64,000 nucleotides of DNA from Rhizobiaceae bacterium (GTDB lineage Bacteria > Pseudomonadota > Alphaproteobacteria > Rhizobiales > Rhizobiaceae), in assembly GCA_028281105.1 (NCBI GenBank), contig JANQKQ010000025.1, positions 1 through 64,000 on the forward strand. Reading direction: 5' to 3'. Position numbers and translations under genes: made by a program. Positions within the stretch are counted from its first letter, which is position 1, and the number at the start of each line of letters is the position of its first letter. Shown here in pieces: positions 33,934 through 43,039 of the stretch. The notes under the pieces were generated by a model. The model was not told the DNA's origin. It made no database searches and saw only the letters and a list, made by a program, of their open reading frames with translations.

Positions 33934-35763
33934 CTATCGCGCGCATCTTTGCTGCCATTTGTAGTAGACGTAGCACGACCACAGAAGAACGGAACAGTCG
34001 CGAACTCCCTTCGCATGTTCGTCGAGGAACCCGAGCACGCCGTGGCGATCGAGGCTGGTGTCCGCTTGTGCGAGAGACCGCAACTCCTCGCCCATTCGGC
34101 CCGATCTGAACCAGCGCCGGATCGGCAGCAGGAAGCCGTGTTTGCGTCGGGTGAATATCGACTCGGGCAGGCGGTCGCGAAAAGCCTCCCGCAGCACATG
34201 TTTGCGTTCGCCGCCGCTGATCAGAAAATCTTCCGGCAGACTCAGCGCGAACTCGGCCAACCCCCGGTCGAGATAGGGCAGCCGCACTTCCAGACTGTGC
34301 GCCATGCTGGCCAGATCGACCTTCTTGAGCATATCGTTGGGCAGGTTGAATGCGATGTCCAGCGCCAGAAGGTCGCCAAGCGTATCGAGATCGCATGGAT
34401 CGAGCGCATCGCCGGGATCGCGGCCGGTATCGACGCCCAACTGCCGCAATTCGTCCTCGGACCCATAGCAGCGCCACGACAGATATTCCTCACGCGGCGA
34501 GGCGCGCATATGGCTGCGGAACAGGGCAGCCGCGCGCAGACGCGGATTTGAGATCGCAACGGGGTTGCGCGGACCGGGTATGGCGCGCGCGACGTGCTTG
34601 AGCCAACGCGGAATGCGCGCACTTGTGCGCATCGCGGCATAGACCCCGTAACCGGCGAACAGCTCGTCGGCGCCGTCACCGCTCAGCACCACCTTCTCGC
34701 TTACGTGCGAGCACAAGTAGGCGGTCGGCACCAGCGAGGCGTCGGCGTAGGGCTCGCCGACCGCGCTCAGGGTCTTCTGCGTGAAGTCCGAAAGCCGATC
34801 CTCGGTGGCATCGACCACCGTGTGCCTGATGGCCGGATACCTCTCGGCGACCAGACGGGCATAGGATGATTCATCGAACTCCGGATCGTCCGGAAAGCCG
34901 ATCGAGTAGGCATGCAGGTCCAGGGACGATGCGTCGGCCGCCAACGCCGAGACGATCGATGAATCCACTCCGCCACTTAGGAACGTTGCCACCGGCACGT
35001 CTGAGGCGGCCATGCGCGCGCGCACCGAATCGTCCAACCGTTGGCGCAGTTCGTCGATCGCATCGGCGCGGGCGATGTCACGCGCGCGGGGTGCGAGGCG
35101 GTAATATCTGGCCGTGTGCGTCGCCCATTGCGATCTGTCCAGGCGAAGCCACGTTCCGGGCTCCAGTTGGCGCATGCCGCGATAGGGCGCGTGAGGGGCG
35201 GGAATATAGGAGAAGCGGAAATAAAGGCCGATCGCTTCGGCGTCCGTCTGTAGCCGGCCCCGGCCGATCAGCGCCTCCAGGGGTGGGACTTCCGATGCAA
35301 ACAGGAAGCGGTCAGCGTCCTGATAGTAGTAGAGCGGCTTCTCGCCAAAGCGATCGCGCGCCAGGGTGAGCGTGTTTTTCTCACCGTCCCAGATGGCGAA
35401 GGCGAACATGCCCTCGAACCGCTCAAGACAATCGATGCCGTCCTGGCGGAACGCGGCCACGATGACCTCGGTGTCGGACTGGGTTTGAAACGAGACACCT
35501 TCGGCCTCCAGGTCGCGCCGCACGTCGCGGTAATTGTATATCTCGCCGTTGTAGGTGATCGTCAGCTGGCCCATCCGGAAGGGTTGGTTGGAGCGCGGGT
35601 CCAGATCGATGATCGACAGCCGGCGGTGGCCGAGCTTCACCGGCGCGCGGTCATAGATGCCATCGGCATCGGGGCCACGGTGCGCTAGCAGGTCGAGCGC
35701 AGCGGCAAAGTCGGCCGGGTCCGAAGCCGTGCGTCGATCAATGGCGCCGAGAATTCCGCACAT
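33934..35763 (-). CDS. asnB: AsnB-type glutamine-dependent amidotransferase (copy 1)
   Basis: A 609-residue relative of the copy at 30760 but clearly divergent, so not a recent duplicate. It begins MCGILGAIDRR (Cys2 nucleophile), has YNGEIYNYRD and DTEVIVAAF in the glutaminase domain, and SGGVDSSIVSAL as the PP-loop. GDGADELFAGYGVY is the conserved synthetase block. ATG 35763 is fixed by the need for Met-Cys. Two AsnB-like enzymes in one glycan locus suggest two distinct carboxylate substrates, perhaps uronic and nonulosonic acids. Confidence 0.92.
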   Translation of the reverse strand: MCGILGAIDRRTASDPADFAAALDLLAHRGPDADGIYDRAPVKLGHRRLSIIDLDPRSNQPFRMGQLTITYNGEIYNYRDVRRDLEAEGVSFQTQSDTEVIVAAFRQDGIDCLERFEGMFAFAIWDGEKNTLTLARDRFGEKPLYYYQDADRFLFASEVPPLEALIGRGRLQTDAEAIGLYFRFSYIPAPHAPYRGMRQLEPGTWLRLDRSQWATHTARYYRLAPRARDIARADAIDELRQRLDDSVRARMAASDVPVATFLSGGVDSSIVSALAADASSLDLHAYSIGFPDDPEFDESSYARLVAERYPAIRHTVVDATEDRLSDFTQKTLSAVGEPYADASLVPTAYLCSHVSEKVVLSGDGADELFAGYGVYAAMRTSARIPRWLKHVARAIPGPRNPVAISNPRLRAAALFRSHMRASPREEYLSWRCYGSEDELRQLGVDTGRDPGDALDPCDLDTLGDLLALDIAFNLPNDMLKKVDLASMAHSLEVRLPYLDRGLAEFALSLPEDFLISGGERKHVLREAFRDRLPESIFTRRKHGFLLPIRRWFRSGRMGEELRSLAQADTSLDRHGVLGFLDEHAKGVRDCSVLLWSCYVYYKWQQRCAR

Positions 35764-35779
35764 GCGATGTGGCCCGCCT

Positions 35780-36928
35780 TCAGCCGCTGCCGGCCTGTTC
35801 ACCCAACAGCCGACGATACATCGCCTCGTAGCGGCTGCGGTTGGCGGCCATCGAATAGTGATCGGCCACCCGCTTGCGCGCATGTGCGCCCATGCGCGCG
35901 CGCAGGCGGCGATCGTGCGCAAGCTTGGTCAACTTCGAAGCAAACGCACTACCTTCGCGCTTCACCACGAACCCGGTGCGGCCGTCCTCGTGGCACTCGG
36001 TGACGCCCGGGGCGTCGACCACGACGCTCGGCAACTCCCTCGCCATGGCTTCGAGCACCGCATTGCTCAAACCTTCGGATTCCGATGCGCATGCGAATAT
36101 GTCGGCCTGGCCGAGCAGTTCGACCGCGTCCGAGCGGCGGCCGAGCAGACGCACGTCGTCGTTCACCCCCAACCGCTCCGCCAATTGCCGCAGGGCGACG
36201 AAGTCGGGGCCGTCGCCGACAAGCCATAGCTGAGCGCGTGCTCCGCCTTGAACAAACCGGGCGAAAGCCTCTAGCAGGAGCCGCTGTCCCTTTGCCGGCA
36301 TCAGCCGACCGACCGAGATGACAACCAGCGGGTCGGCCTTGGAATGCCGCTCCCGCTGCCTGCGCATCCCATCGACGGCTTCCAGATCGATGCCGTTTTC
36401 CAGCACCGTCAGCCGGGTTTCGTCGACGAGGCCCTGAAGCGAACGGGTCGAAGCCCGCGAGACTCCCGCCACAACGTCGAACGGCCAATAGAGCAGGCGG
36501 AACACGGCAAGTCGGCCCGTCCTGGATTTGGTGCCGCGATGAACATAGACAAAGCGGACGTCGCTGAGCATAACGGCCGCCAGCCAGCACACCATGGCGC
36601 CCTGCACGCCATGGGCGACACAGATCCGGCAGCTTCGGCGCCGCAGCGATATCAGCAGGCTGACCTGCAAAACAGGCAGCAGAACCGTGAGCATGGCCAG
36701 TTCGATGGCCATCGAGGGAAAGGACCTGGCGCGCACCGGGCAAAGGGTTTCCAGCGCCAGCCCGTCGATCCGTTCGAAATACCGCCGGCATACATCATCG
36801 CGATAGACGAACAGGAACGTGTGGCGAAAGGTGGAATCGCCGGCGAAAGCCGAAAACAACTGCGCCAGCTGCCGTTCGCCGCCATGCACCGCGTAGGTGC
36901 GCATCACGTGGGCGACGTCTATCGCCAT
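35780..36928 (-). CDS. Glycosyltransferase family 4
   Basis: A 382-residue GT-B protein. The start MAIDVAHVMRTYAVHGGERQ is typical of GT4 acceptor domains. VVISVGRLMPAKGQRLLLEAF and LWLVGDGPD mark the donor domain, and FACASESEGLSNAVLEAMA has the conserved E-x7-E pair. ATG 36928 overlaps the upstream GT2 gene by 10 bp; upstream in-frame codons lie inside that gene. The donor sugar is unknown. Confidence 0.9.
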   Translation of the reverse strand: MAIDVAHVMRTYAVHGGERQLAQLFSAFAGDSTFRHTFLFVYRDDVCRRYFERIDGLALETLCPVRARSFPSMAIELAMLTVLLPVLQVSLLISLRRRSCRICVAHGVQGAMVCWLAAVMLSDVRFVYVHRGTKSRTGRLAVFRLLYWPFDVVAGVSRASTRSLQGLVDETRLTVLENGIDLEAVDGMRRQRERHSKADPLVVISVGRLMPAKGQRLLLEAFARFVQGGARAQLWLVGDGPDFVALRQLAERLGVNDDVRLLGRRSDAVELLGQADIFACASESEGLSNAVLEAMARELPSVVVDAPGVTECHEDGRTGFVVKREGSAFASKLTKLAHDRRLRARMGAHARKRVADHYSMAANRSRYEAMYRRLLGEQAGSG

Positions 36929-37734
36929 CCGTGCGAAAACAGCTTTCTGAGCGGGTGCAGCAACTGCGTGGGCAGCATGCGCGCGACCCGCCAACGGGCC
37001 ATTCGGGCAAGATAGGTGGCCTGCACGCCCAGCTTGGAGCGGCCATGGCTCCTGGAGACCGCCGCCGCCTCGCGAAAGGTCGTGCTCATGTCGCGATAGC
37101 TCAACCCGCCCGCCGGCATGACCGTCATCGGCACGTCGACATAGTTGACGCGGTACCGCCGCGCGAGCCGCAGGACCATATCGTAATCGGACGCGATCTT
37201 GTAGCGCAGGTCGAAAGGGCCCACCTCGTCATACAGCTTCCTGGCGACGACCAGCGTGGGCTGGGGAACGGTCGACTGGCGCAGTTCGCGCTCCCACGAA
37301 AACGGCGCGCCGAGCCGCCTCTCCTGCCCGTTCTCGTCGATGTAGACGAGCTGCCCGAAATTAACCGCGTCCTCGTCGAGCCTCGGCATCAGATCGCCCA
37401 GCGTGCGCGGTGAGAAATACAGATCGCCGGCGTTGAGCATATGGATGTAGCGCCCTTTAGACAGCGCAATCCCCTTGTTCATGGCGTCGTACAGGCCGCT
37501 GTCAGGTTCGCTGATCCACTTTGTGACGAGATCCTCGTTGGCGCGGATGATGTCGAGGGTTCCGTCGCTCGAAGCACCGTCGACGACTATGTATTCGAAG
37601 TCGCGAAACTCCTGCCCGCGTATGCTGTCGAACGTGTCCTCAATTGTCTGCTCGACGTTGCGGCACACGGTGATGATGGACAGCAGCGGCCGGGCGCGCT
37701 TGTCGTTCCGTTTCTTGTCGCCGCTTCTGGTCAA
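36919..37734 (-). CDS. Glycosyltransferase family 2
   Basis: A 271-residue inverting GT-A enzyme. SIITVCRNVEQTIEDTFDSI opens the fold, VDGASSDGT (51-59) binds the nucleotide, and SEPDSGLYDAMNKG (75-88) is a hallmark of a GT2 subgroup common in polysaccharide loci; NAGD (101-104) is in the DxD position. No ATG or GTG fits; TTG 37734 is used, without a good ribosome-binding site, so the first residues are uncertain. It lies 53 bp after the preceding glycosyltransferase. Confidence 0.87.
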   Translation of the reverse strand: MTRSGDKKRNDKRARPLLSIITVCRNVEQTIEDTFDSIRGQEFRDFEYIVVDGASSDGTLDIIRANEDLVTKWISEPDSGLYDAMNKGIALSKGRYIHMLNAGDLYFSPRTLGDLMPRLDEDAVNFGQLVYIDENGQERRLGAPFSWERELRQSTVPQPTLVVARKLYDEVGPFDLRYKIASDYDMVLRLARRYRVNYVDVPMTVMPAGGLSYRDMSTTFREAAAVSRSHGRSKLGVQATYLARMARWRVARMLPTQLLHPLRKLFSHGWR

Positions 37735-37787
37735 TGCTGTGCTGTTCTCGTCGTCGTCATCATGTCGCGAATGCGCCGGTTGAAGAT

Positions 37788-39074
37788 CTATGCGGCGACG
37801 CCGGCCCGGCTTTGCGCAAGCTCCTGGTACAGGTCGAGATAGGCGCGCGCCTGACCGGTTAGCGAGAAGCGCTCCTCAGCGCGCTTGCGGGCGTTACGCG
37901 ACATTGTCGTCAACCGCTTTGGATTGTCCAACAGGCGCCGGATTTGCTCCGCCAGTTGCTGTGCGTCGGCGGGTTCGGCAAGCGCGCCGTTCCAATCTTG
38001 GTGGACGATGTCGCGCATGCCGCCGACATCGAAACCGACCACCGGCGCGCCGCAGGCGATGGCCTCCAGGGCCACGTTGGGCAGGTTGTCCTCAAGCGAG
38101 GGGACGACGACCAGATCGGCCGATGAATAGGCGGCCGCCAGGGCCGCGTCGTCGCCCAGCTGGCCCAGTGACATCGACCGGACCGGTAGTTCCGCGTCTG
38201 CCTGGTTCGAACCGCCGAACATCACCACCATGATCCGACCGGCAAGCGGCCCTCGCGACAGGATCTCCAGCGCGGCGCGTAACTGCTCGAAGCCTTTGCG
38301 CCGATCGGAGGTGGGGCTTATCGAGCCGAACACGATCACCTGCTTGTCGGCGGGGATGCCGTGGCGGGCACGCGCCTGGGCCCGATCCATCGGGCGATAG
38401 CGCTCCAGCTCGACACCGGTGGGGATGACGGCCACGCGCCGGCCCGCGAACAGCGAGCTTTTCTGCGCGGCCCGCGCCATCCACTCGCTCGGCGCGACGA
38501 TGGTGAGATCGAGTTCGTCCCATGCTTTCGACTTTCGCATCCAAAGCCGCCGGGAAAGATCTCGCGGTCCCGGTCTGGCGAGTTGTGGACAGTCGCCGCA
38601 TTGGGCGCAGTAGCGCTCGCATGAACCGGGATAGTGGCAACCGCCGGTGAATGGCCAGGTGTCGGAAAGACGCCACACAATGGGTTTTCTGATTCCCGCC
38701 AGGCGCTCCGGCCTGATGAAGGCGCCGGTGATCCAATACAGGCAAACGATGTCAGCCGAGCGCACATGCTCGCTGGCAGCCGGGTTGAAATGCCCCCACC
38801 GCGCCGGAGTGAAGTGGCCCGCACCAGGCGACACATCCCGGCGCACCAGCCGGGCCTCGGCAAACTCGCACGCCCTGGCGAAAGTAGCTGCGACGGGTCC
38901 CCTCGCGCTGCGGTGAACCGTTTCGTCGCCCGTGCGCTTATCGGCCACGAGCATGGTCGAGGTGCAGCCCAGATCGAGCAGCGAGCGATGGATGCGATAG
39001 GCTGCCCGCCCCGCGCCTGAGCCCGCGTCCGAGTGGCACAGATGAACGACGTTCAGTTCGCGGGCCGGCCTCAT
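37788..39074 (-). CDS. Glycosyltransferase (WcaC-like) with cysteine cluster
   Basis: A 428-residue GT-B enzyme. After HLCHSDAGSGAGRAAYRIH it carries a cluster GGCHYPGSCERYCAQCGDCP (Cys146, 152, 156, 159, 162), probably a zinc site, which recurs in WcaC-type glycosyltransferases of colanic-acid-like loci. The donor domain shows IVFGSISPTSDRRKGFEQL and PSLEDNLPNVALEAIACGAPVV split over two lines of the fold. Its start overlaps the upstream gene by 4 bp. The linkage made is unknown. Confidence 0.89.
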   Translation of the reverse strand: MRPARELNVVHLCHSDAGSGAGRAAYRIHRSLLDLGCTSTMLVADKRTGDETVHRSARGPVAATFARACEFAEARLVRRDVSPGAGHFTPARWGHFNPAASEHVRSADIVCLYWITGAFIRPERLAGIRKPIVWRLSDTWPFTGGCHYPGSCERYCAQCGDCPQLARPGPRDLSRRLWMRKSKAWDELDLTIVAPSEWMARAAQKSSLFAGRRVAVIPTGVELERYRPMDRAQARARHGIPADKQVIVFGSISPTSDRRKGFEQLRAALEILSRGPLAGRIMVVMFGGSNQADAELPVRSMSLGQLGDDAALAAAYSSADLVVVPSLEDNLPNVALEAIACGAPVVGFDVGGMRDIVHQDWNGALAEPADAQQLAEQIRRLLDNPKRLTTMSRNARKRAEERFSLTGQARAYLDLYQELAQSRAGVAA

Positions 39075-40786
39075 CGGGGTTGGGTGGCCGCGTCCGGTTG
39101 GCGGACAAAAAGGTCTTCCTCGCCCGTGGCCAGCCAGTCCGAGATGGCTTTAACGTCGCTGCAGTTCATCACAGCGCGCTCGGCTTCCGCGCGCACTTCG
39201 ATCGCTATCGGCGCGCCTTCCACCTGCTCAAAGCGAAAGCTTATGCAACTTACGGGCAGGGGGCGGTTGAGAAAGACTCCATGGGCGTAACGGCGCGCGA
39301 GTTCGATCTGCTCAGCCGTCGGCGGCTCGGTTTCCTCGATATGGGCCAGCCGCTCCCGCCAGGCGCCGGGCGTCTTGATGTCCTCGGTAAAGCCAAGGCG
39401 ATCGTACCGGCCGGTGCCCGCCGTCAACACGGAAAGGCCGGCAATCGCGGCCTCTATGCCAACGGTGCCGCGCACAGTCAGGCAGACATCGCCGATCTCA
39501 AACAGCGAACGGGTGGAGATGTCGGTCGTCGGGGACAACACATGGATATGCGGCGGCAGTTGACCGAACTCGGCCAGGACTTCGAGTTCGGAGAACGGCG
39601 TGTTGATCCCGTCGCGTTGATTCTTGATGAGATTGGCCGGGTGTACCTTGATGATCCAGTTTACGCGATCGTTTCGCCATGCCGCGCGCACGCTTTCGCG
39701 AAACCAGTCCGCGTAGTCGCGAAAGACGTCATCGCCCCAGAAGAAGGTGGCGTCCCAGAAAATGTGGGGAAACAGCAGCACGGTTTTCTTGCCGGGGTCG
39801 ATGCCGAGTTGTTCGACCAGTTCGGCCTTTGCGATCGATTTCGTGTTGAACTGGGTGCCGACCTCACCATACCACTGACCGGAGCCGTAGCAGAAGTCCA
39901 ATTCAGACTGCAGGCGCTGCCAGCAATGCTCGGTCCATTTCATCTTGCGCAGTCGGCGCCATGACTTGAGCGACAGCGAACTGGGGTGAACGCTGGCATT
40001 GTCCGGCCCGTAGCACTTCAGCATCAAAGTGTTATCGCGATGGGCTGTGTTGATCGTGATGGGCCGTACCCCGGTAGATATGCAGGCGTCGAACATCGGG
40101 CCCTCGGGCGTGTAGCCACGGTCCACAAACACACCCAGCTTTGCATCGAAACGGGCGATCATCGCCCTGGCGGCGGCGGCGTGGTCGAGCGTGCGGCGTA
40201 GCGCCACGGCCATGTGCCCGCGAACATTCGGGTCGGCGATGTCGATATGTCCCTGGCGCAACCGGCGCATCAGCGTGGAAACGGCATATTTTCCGACCGA
40301 GATGCCCTGCCAGGTCAGGTCAAGCACATCGTCCTGGGTCTTGCATTTGCCAAGCGCTTCCAGAATCGCCCTGGCGTCGCCGTTGTCCTCCTCGTCCTCC
40401 CAGTAGGCGAAGCGTGTGACCCCGCAGGCCTCGTAGATACGCCGCTGCGACCGGTTCGCGCGCGAGGGCAGCAGGATGACGGGCGAGAAGCCGGCCAAGG
40501 TCATGCCGGCGAGTACGGGCAGCTGATGGACGATGAAAGGCACGGTGCCCATCCCGGTCACCAGCGCGGCAGAACTGGCGCGGGCGTCCGCGGCTGCAAT
40601 CTGCGCCCTGATCGCCGAAAGCTTCCCACTCAGCGCCCGCAGCTGCGCCTTGTCCGCGCGGCGCGTCGCCCGCGCCGCCGGACGCAGTTCCAGCAGGGTG
40701 CGCGCAAGGCTGGAGAGGCCGGCGCGGTTTATCGCGCGCTTAAGGGAATCCGCGACACGGGGATCGAGCAAGGCCATGCTAACCAT
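39071..40786 (-). CDS. Large putative glycosyltransferase or capsule-synthesis protein of unclear family
   Basis: A 571-residue cytoplasmic protein I cannot place with certainty. The first 70 residues are a basic coiled-coil-like segment. FIVHQLPVLAGMTLAGFSPVILL and VLLFPHIFWDATFFWGDDVF look like GT-B halves; WIIKVHPANLIKN and IGDVCLTVRGTVGIEAA resemble the HP and TxxSSx/E blocks of capsule (KpsC/KpsS-like) and polyglycerophosphate-type transferases. It sits next to the CMP-sugar synthetase gene, 29 bp downstream, so transfer of the nonulosonic acid is one plausible role. ATG 40786 is used; an in-frame ATG 3 codons later is possible. Confidence 0.65.
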   Translation of the reverse strand: MVSMALLDPRVADSLKRAINRAGLSSLARTLLELRPAARATRRADKAQLRALSGKLSAIRAQIAAADARASSAALVTGMGTVPFIVHQLPVLAGMTLAGFSPVILLPSRANRSQRRIYEACGVTRFAYWEDEEDNGDARAILEALGKCKTQDDVLDLTWQGISVGKYAVSTLMRRLRQGHIDIADPNVRGHMAVALRRTLDHAAAARAMIARFDAKLGVFVDRGYTPEGPMFDACISTGVRPITINTAHRDNTLMLKCYGPDNASVHPSSLSLKSWRRLRKMKWTEHCWQRLQSELDFCYGSGQWYGEVGTQFNTKSIAKAELVEQLGIDPGKKTVLLFPHIFWDATFFWGDDVFRDYADWFRESVRAAWRNDRVNWIIKVHPANLIKNQRDGINTPFSELEVLAEFGQLPPHIHVLSPTTDISTRSLFEIGDVCLTVRGTVGIEAAIAGLSVLTAGTGRYDRLGFTEDIKTPGAWRERLAHIEETEPPTAEQIELARRYAHGVFLNRPLPVSCISFRFEQVEGAPIAIEVRAEAERAVMNCSDVKAISDWLATGEEDLFVRQPDAATQPR

Positions 40787-40815
40787 ATTGCCGTTGGGAG
40801 CGGCGAACCAGTGCG

Positions 40816-41502
40816 CTAGTTCCGATCGCCATTCACGCCTTGCGTGGCCAAAATGGCCTCGGCCAACTCAAAATCCAAAGGAGCGTTGATGTCGAATGAC
40901 TCCCGTCGATCCACCTGCTTTGCCATGACCTTCTTCCCCAAGATGCTGCCGGTAGCGAGAAGAGCCTCCTTCCGGGTGAGATAGATCATACTATCCTCCT
41001 CAAACAGCGGCGTGCGCTCCTGCTGGCGGCGCGGTGCATCGGGAAACAGCCGTTCGGCGAATCCCTGTTCGTCCATTGTCCAAAAGTCGGTGTAGTTGAC
41101 CGTTGCCGACATCAGGCAATCAACGCTCGCGGGTAGTTCGTGCCTGCGATCGGCAAAGTCCCTTATCGTGGCCGGCCGGCGGAACGGCGCAGTGACCGGA
41201 AGCGTCATGATCCAGTCCGCTTGATCCGCGACCGGTATCTCATCAATTGCGTGCAGCAACGCGGACTCCGTTGAGGCGGTGTCTGCCGCCAGTTCGTCGG
41301 GACGACGAATGGTTCGCGCTCCCACGGCGCCGGCGATCCGCAGAATTTCCTCGCTGTCGGACGACACCCATGTGGCGTCAAGAAATCCCGCCTGATGTAT
41401 CTGTTCGATGGTGTGGACGATCAGAGGTTTGCCGCCAAGAGGCCTTATGTTCTTGTTCGGGACCCGCTTGGATCCGCCCCGCGCCGGTACAATGATGATC
41501 AT
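40816..41502 (-). CDS. neuA: CMP-nonulosonic acid cytidylyltransferase (NeuA family)
   Basis: A 228-residue nucleotidyltransferase. The CTP-binding PARGGSKRVPNKNIRPLGGKP is at 6-26 and SSDSEEI follows at about 47-53, both family signatures. It activates a sialic-acid-like nine-carbon sugar to the CMP form. Whether the sugar is N-acetylneuraminate, legionaminate or another cannot be decided; PseF/LegF proteins share the same motifs. It follows the CBS gene by 4 bp and belongs to the module NeuB - NeuC - CBS - NeuA. Confidence 0.88.
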   Translation of the reverse strand: MIIIVPARGGSKRVPNKNIRPLGGKPLIVHTIEQIHQAGFLDATWVSSDSEEILRIAGAVGARTIRRPDELAADTASTESALLHAIDEIPVADQADWIMTLPVTAPFRRPATIRDFADRRHELPASVDCLMSATVNYTDFWTMDEQGFAERLFPDAPRRQQERTPLFEEDSMIYLTRKEALLATGSILGKKVMAKQVDRRESFDINAPLDFELAEAILATQGVNGDRN

Positions 41503-41506
41503 TGTT

Positions 41507-41878
41507 CTATGAGGTAGGCTTCAATTCCACACGTTGAAGCACCTCGGACAAGGTGATCACCGCGGTTAGCTGAAAACTCTCATCAATCACCGGAACCATG
41601 GTGATTCCGTGCTCATGCATGAGCGCCAAGGCGTCCTCATAGTCGACGTTGCGGAGAAACTTGAACCCGTGATTTATCCAGTCTTCCAGCGGCGCGTGTA
41701 TGTCGACGTCCGCCAACAGCGCGCGCATGAGATCGCCTTCCGATATGACACCGACAACCCTCTCGTCGGAGGTCACTACGACACATCGGTTCTGGCTTTC
41801 CTTGATCGCCGCCACCGCGTCGATCAGCCTTGCGCTTTGCGGGATCGTGTAAGCCGAAAGGTCATTCATCGCATTCAT
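41507..41878 (-). CDS. Stand-alone tandem CBS-domain protein in the nonulosonic-acid module
   Basis: A 123-residue protein made up almost entirely of two CBS motifs: DAVAAIKESQNRCVVVTSDERVVGVISEGDL (first) and DALALMHEHGITMVPVIDESFQLTAVITLSEV (second). CBS pairs bind adenine nucleotides or SAM and act as regulatory modules. ATG 41878 sits one base beyond the NeuC stop; an in-frame ATG 9 bp later is possible. In legionaminate pathways the guanylyltransferase PtmE carries an N-terminal CBS pair, but no nucleotidyltransferase of that kind is fused or adjacent here except NeuA. A regulator of NeuA or NeuC is an inference. Confidence 0.85.
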   Translation of the reverse strand: MNAMNDLSAYTIPQSARLIDAVAAIKESQNRCVVVTSDERVVGVISEGDLMRALLADVDIHAPLEDWINHGFKFLRNVDYEDALALMHEHGITMVPVIDESFQLTAVITLSEVLQRVELKPTS

Positions 41879-41879
41879 C

Positions 41880-43013
41880 TCAGTAGGTGACTCGCTTGGC
41901 CAGCAGACGATCGTCGACGGGAGTGCGCGACAGGACGTCGAGGATGCGGCGTGAAGAATGACCGTCGCCGTATGGGTTCTCGCACTTCGCAACGCTGGCC
42001 CTGAACTGCGACGAACAGGCTTCTTGCAGCGCCGCTTTTATGTCGTCGGCGCGGAACTCCGCATTGATGACGTTGGCTCCCGCCACACGGTCCATCTGAC
42101 GTCGTCCGATGTTGACCGCCGGTATGGCGAACGTGGGGGCCTCTAGCAGGCCGGAACTGGAGTTTCCCACAATCGCCGCCGCGTTTTTAAGCAGGCCCAG
42201 ATAGTCCCGGCGAGTCAGATTGTCGAAAACAAGCGTGCTCTGATCTCGGAATTTCAAGAGCGCCTGCCTGATCGTGTGGGAGCCGGCGTCGTTGTTGGGC
42301 AGGACCCAGATCTTCTGCATTGAGCTGGAGTTCAGCGCGGTGGTCAGAGCTTCCACCTGTTCTGCCGCCTGATCCATTTCTTCGGTGACCGGATGCTGGA
42401 CGACCATGAGATACTCACCGGCGCCACGGACGCCGTATTTCTTCGTCAGGTACCCAAGATCGGAAACTTCCCCGCCGACAAGTTCATCCAATTGAGGCGC
42501 GCCGACTTTATGTATGCGGAACTTCTCCTCCCCCAGGCGCTCGAGGCGCTCGACGGCATCCTGATTGGCAGCGAAGTGGAGGTGGGCGAATTTGCCGATT
42601 GCGTGGCGCGCGGTTCCATCGATATTGCCCGAGCGCTCGCCGGCCTGAATGTGTGCCACGGGTATGTAGGAATAGGCGCCGGCAGTGGCGCCCATCAGTT
42701 GTTCGCCCCGGTCGCCGGCCAGTATCAGCCAATCGGGCCTGTCCTGGTTGAGAACATCGACAAACGATGAGAGAAAAACACCAAGCGACTTCGTCATGGT
42801 GAAGTGATTGTTTCCTTCAAACGACATAAAAATCTCGCTTGAGACATTGTACCCATCCGCCTTGATCTCATCCACCAGCGTCCCGTAGGCGGGCAGCAGA
42901 AGCATATTCGTGGCGCAAATGCCGTAGTCGATGCCTTCCTTCCTGCAAAGATCGATGATTGGGCGAATGTAACCCCATTCGCCACGCGAACCGTTTAGGA
43001 ACAAGAGCTTCAT
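41880..43013 (-). CDS. neuC: UDP-N-acetylglucosamine 2-epimerase, hydrolysing (NeuC/LegG family)
   Basis: A 377-residue GT-B-fold enzyme that converts UDP-GlcNAc (or a related UDP/GDP-sugar) to free ManNAc-type hexosamine plus nucleotide. Typical blocks are NGSRGEWGYIRPII, ILAGDRGEQL, HIQAGERSGNIDGTARHAI and GNSSSGLLEAPTFAIPAVNIG, the last binding the nucleotide phosphates. It supplies the six-carbon substrate for NeuB, encoded 26 bp upstream. Motifs do not separate NeuC from LegG, so the sugar is open. Confidence 0.91.
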   Translation of the reverse strand: MKLLFLNGSRGEWGYIRPIIDLCRKEGIDYGICATNMLLLPAYGTLVDEIKADGYNVSSEIFMSFEGNNHFTMTKSLGVFLSSFVDVLNQDRPDWLILAGDRGEQLMGATAGAYSYIPVAHIQAGERSGNIDGTARHAIGKFAHLHFAANQDAVERLERLGEEKFRIHKVGAPQLDELVGGEVSDLGYLTKKYGVRGAGEYLMVVQHPVTEEMDQAAEQVEALTTALNSSSMQKIWVLPNNDAGSHTIRQALLKFRDQSTLVFDNLTRRDYLGLLKNAAAIVGNSSSGLLEAPTFAIPAVNIGRRQMDRVAGANVINAEFRADDIKAALQEACSSQFRASVAKCENPYGDGHSSRRILDVLSRTPVDDRLLAKRVTY

Positions 43014-43039
43014 TTATGTTCTCTAGGAACTCTTCAATT

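Noticed and set aside
40816..41502. Call of KdsB (CMP-Kdo synthetase) for the cytidylyltransferase
   Set aside because: Neighbouring NeuB and NeuC homologues and the PARGGSKRVPNKN motif fit the CMP-nonulosonate branch better.
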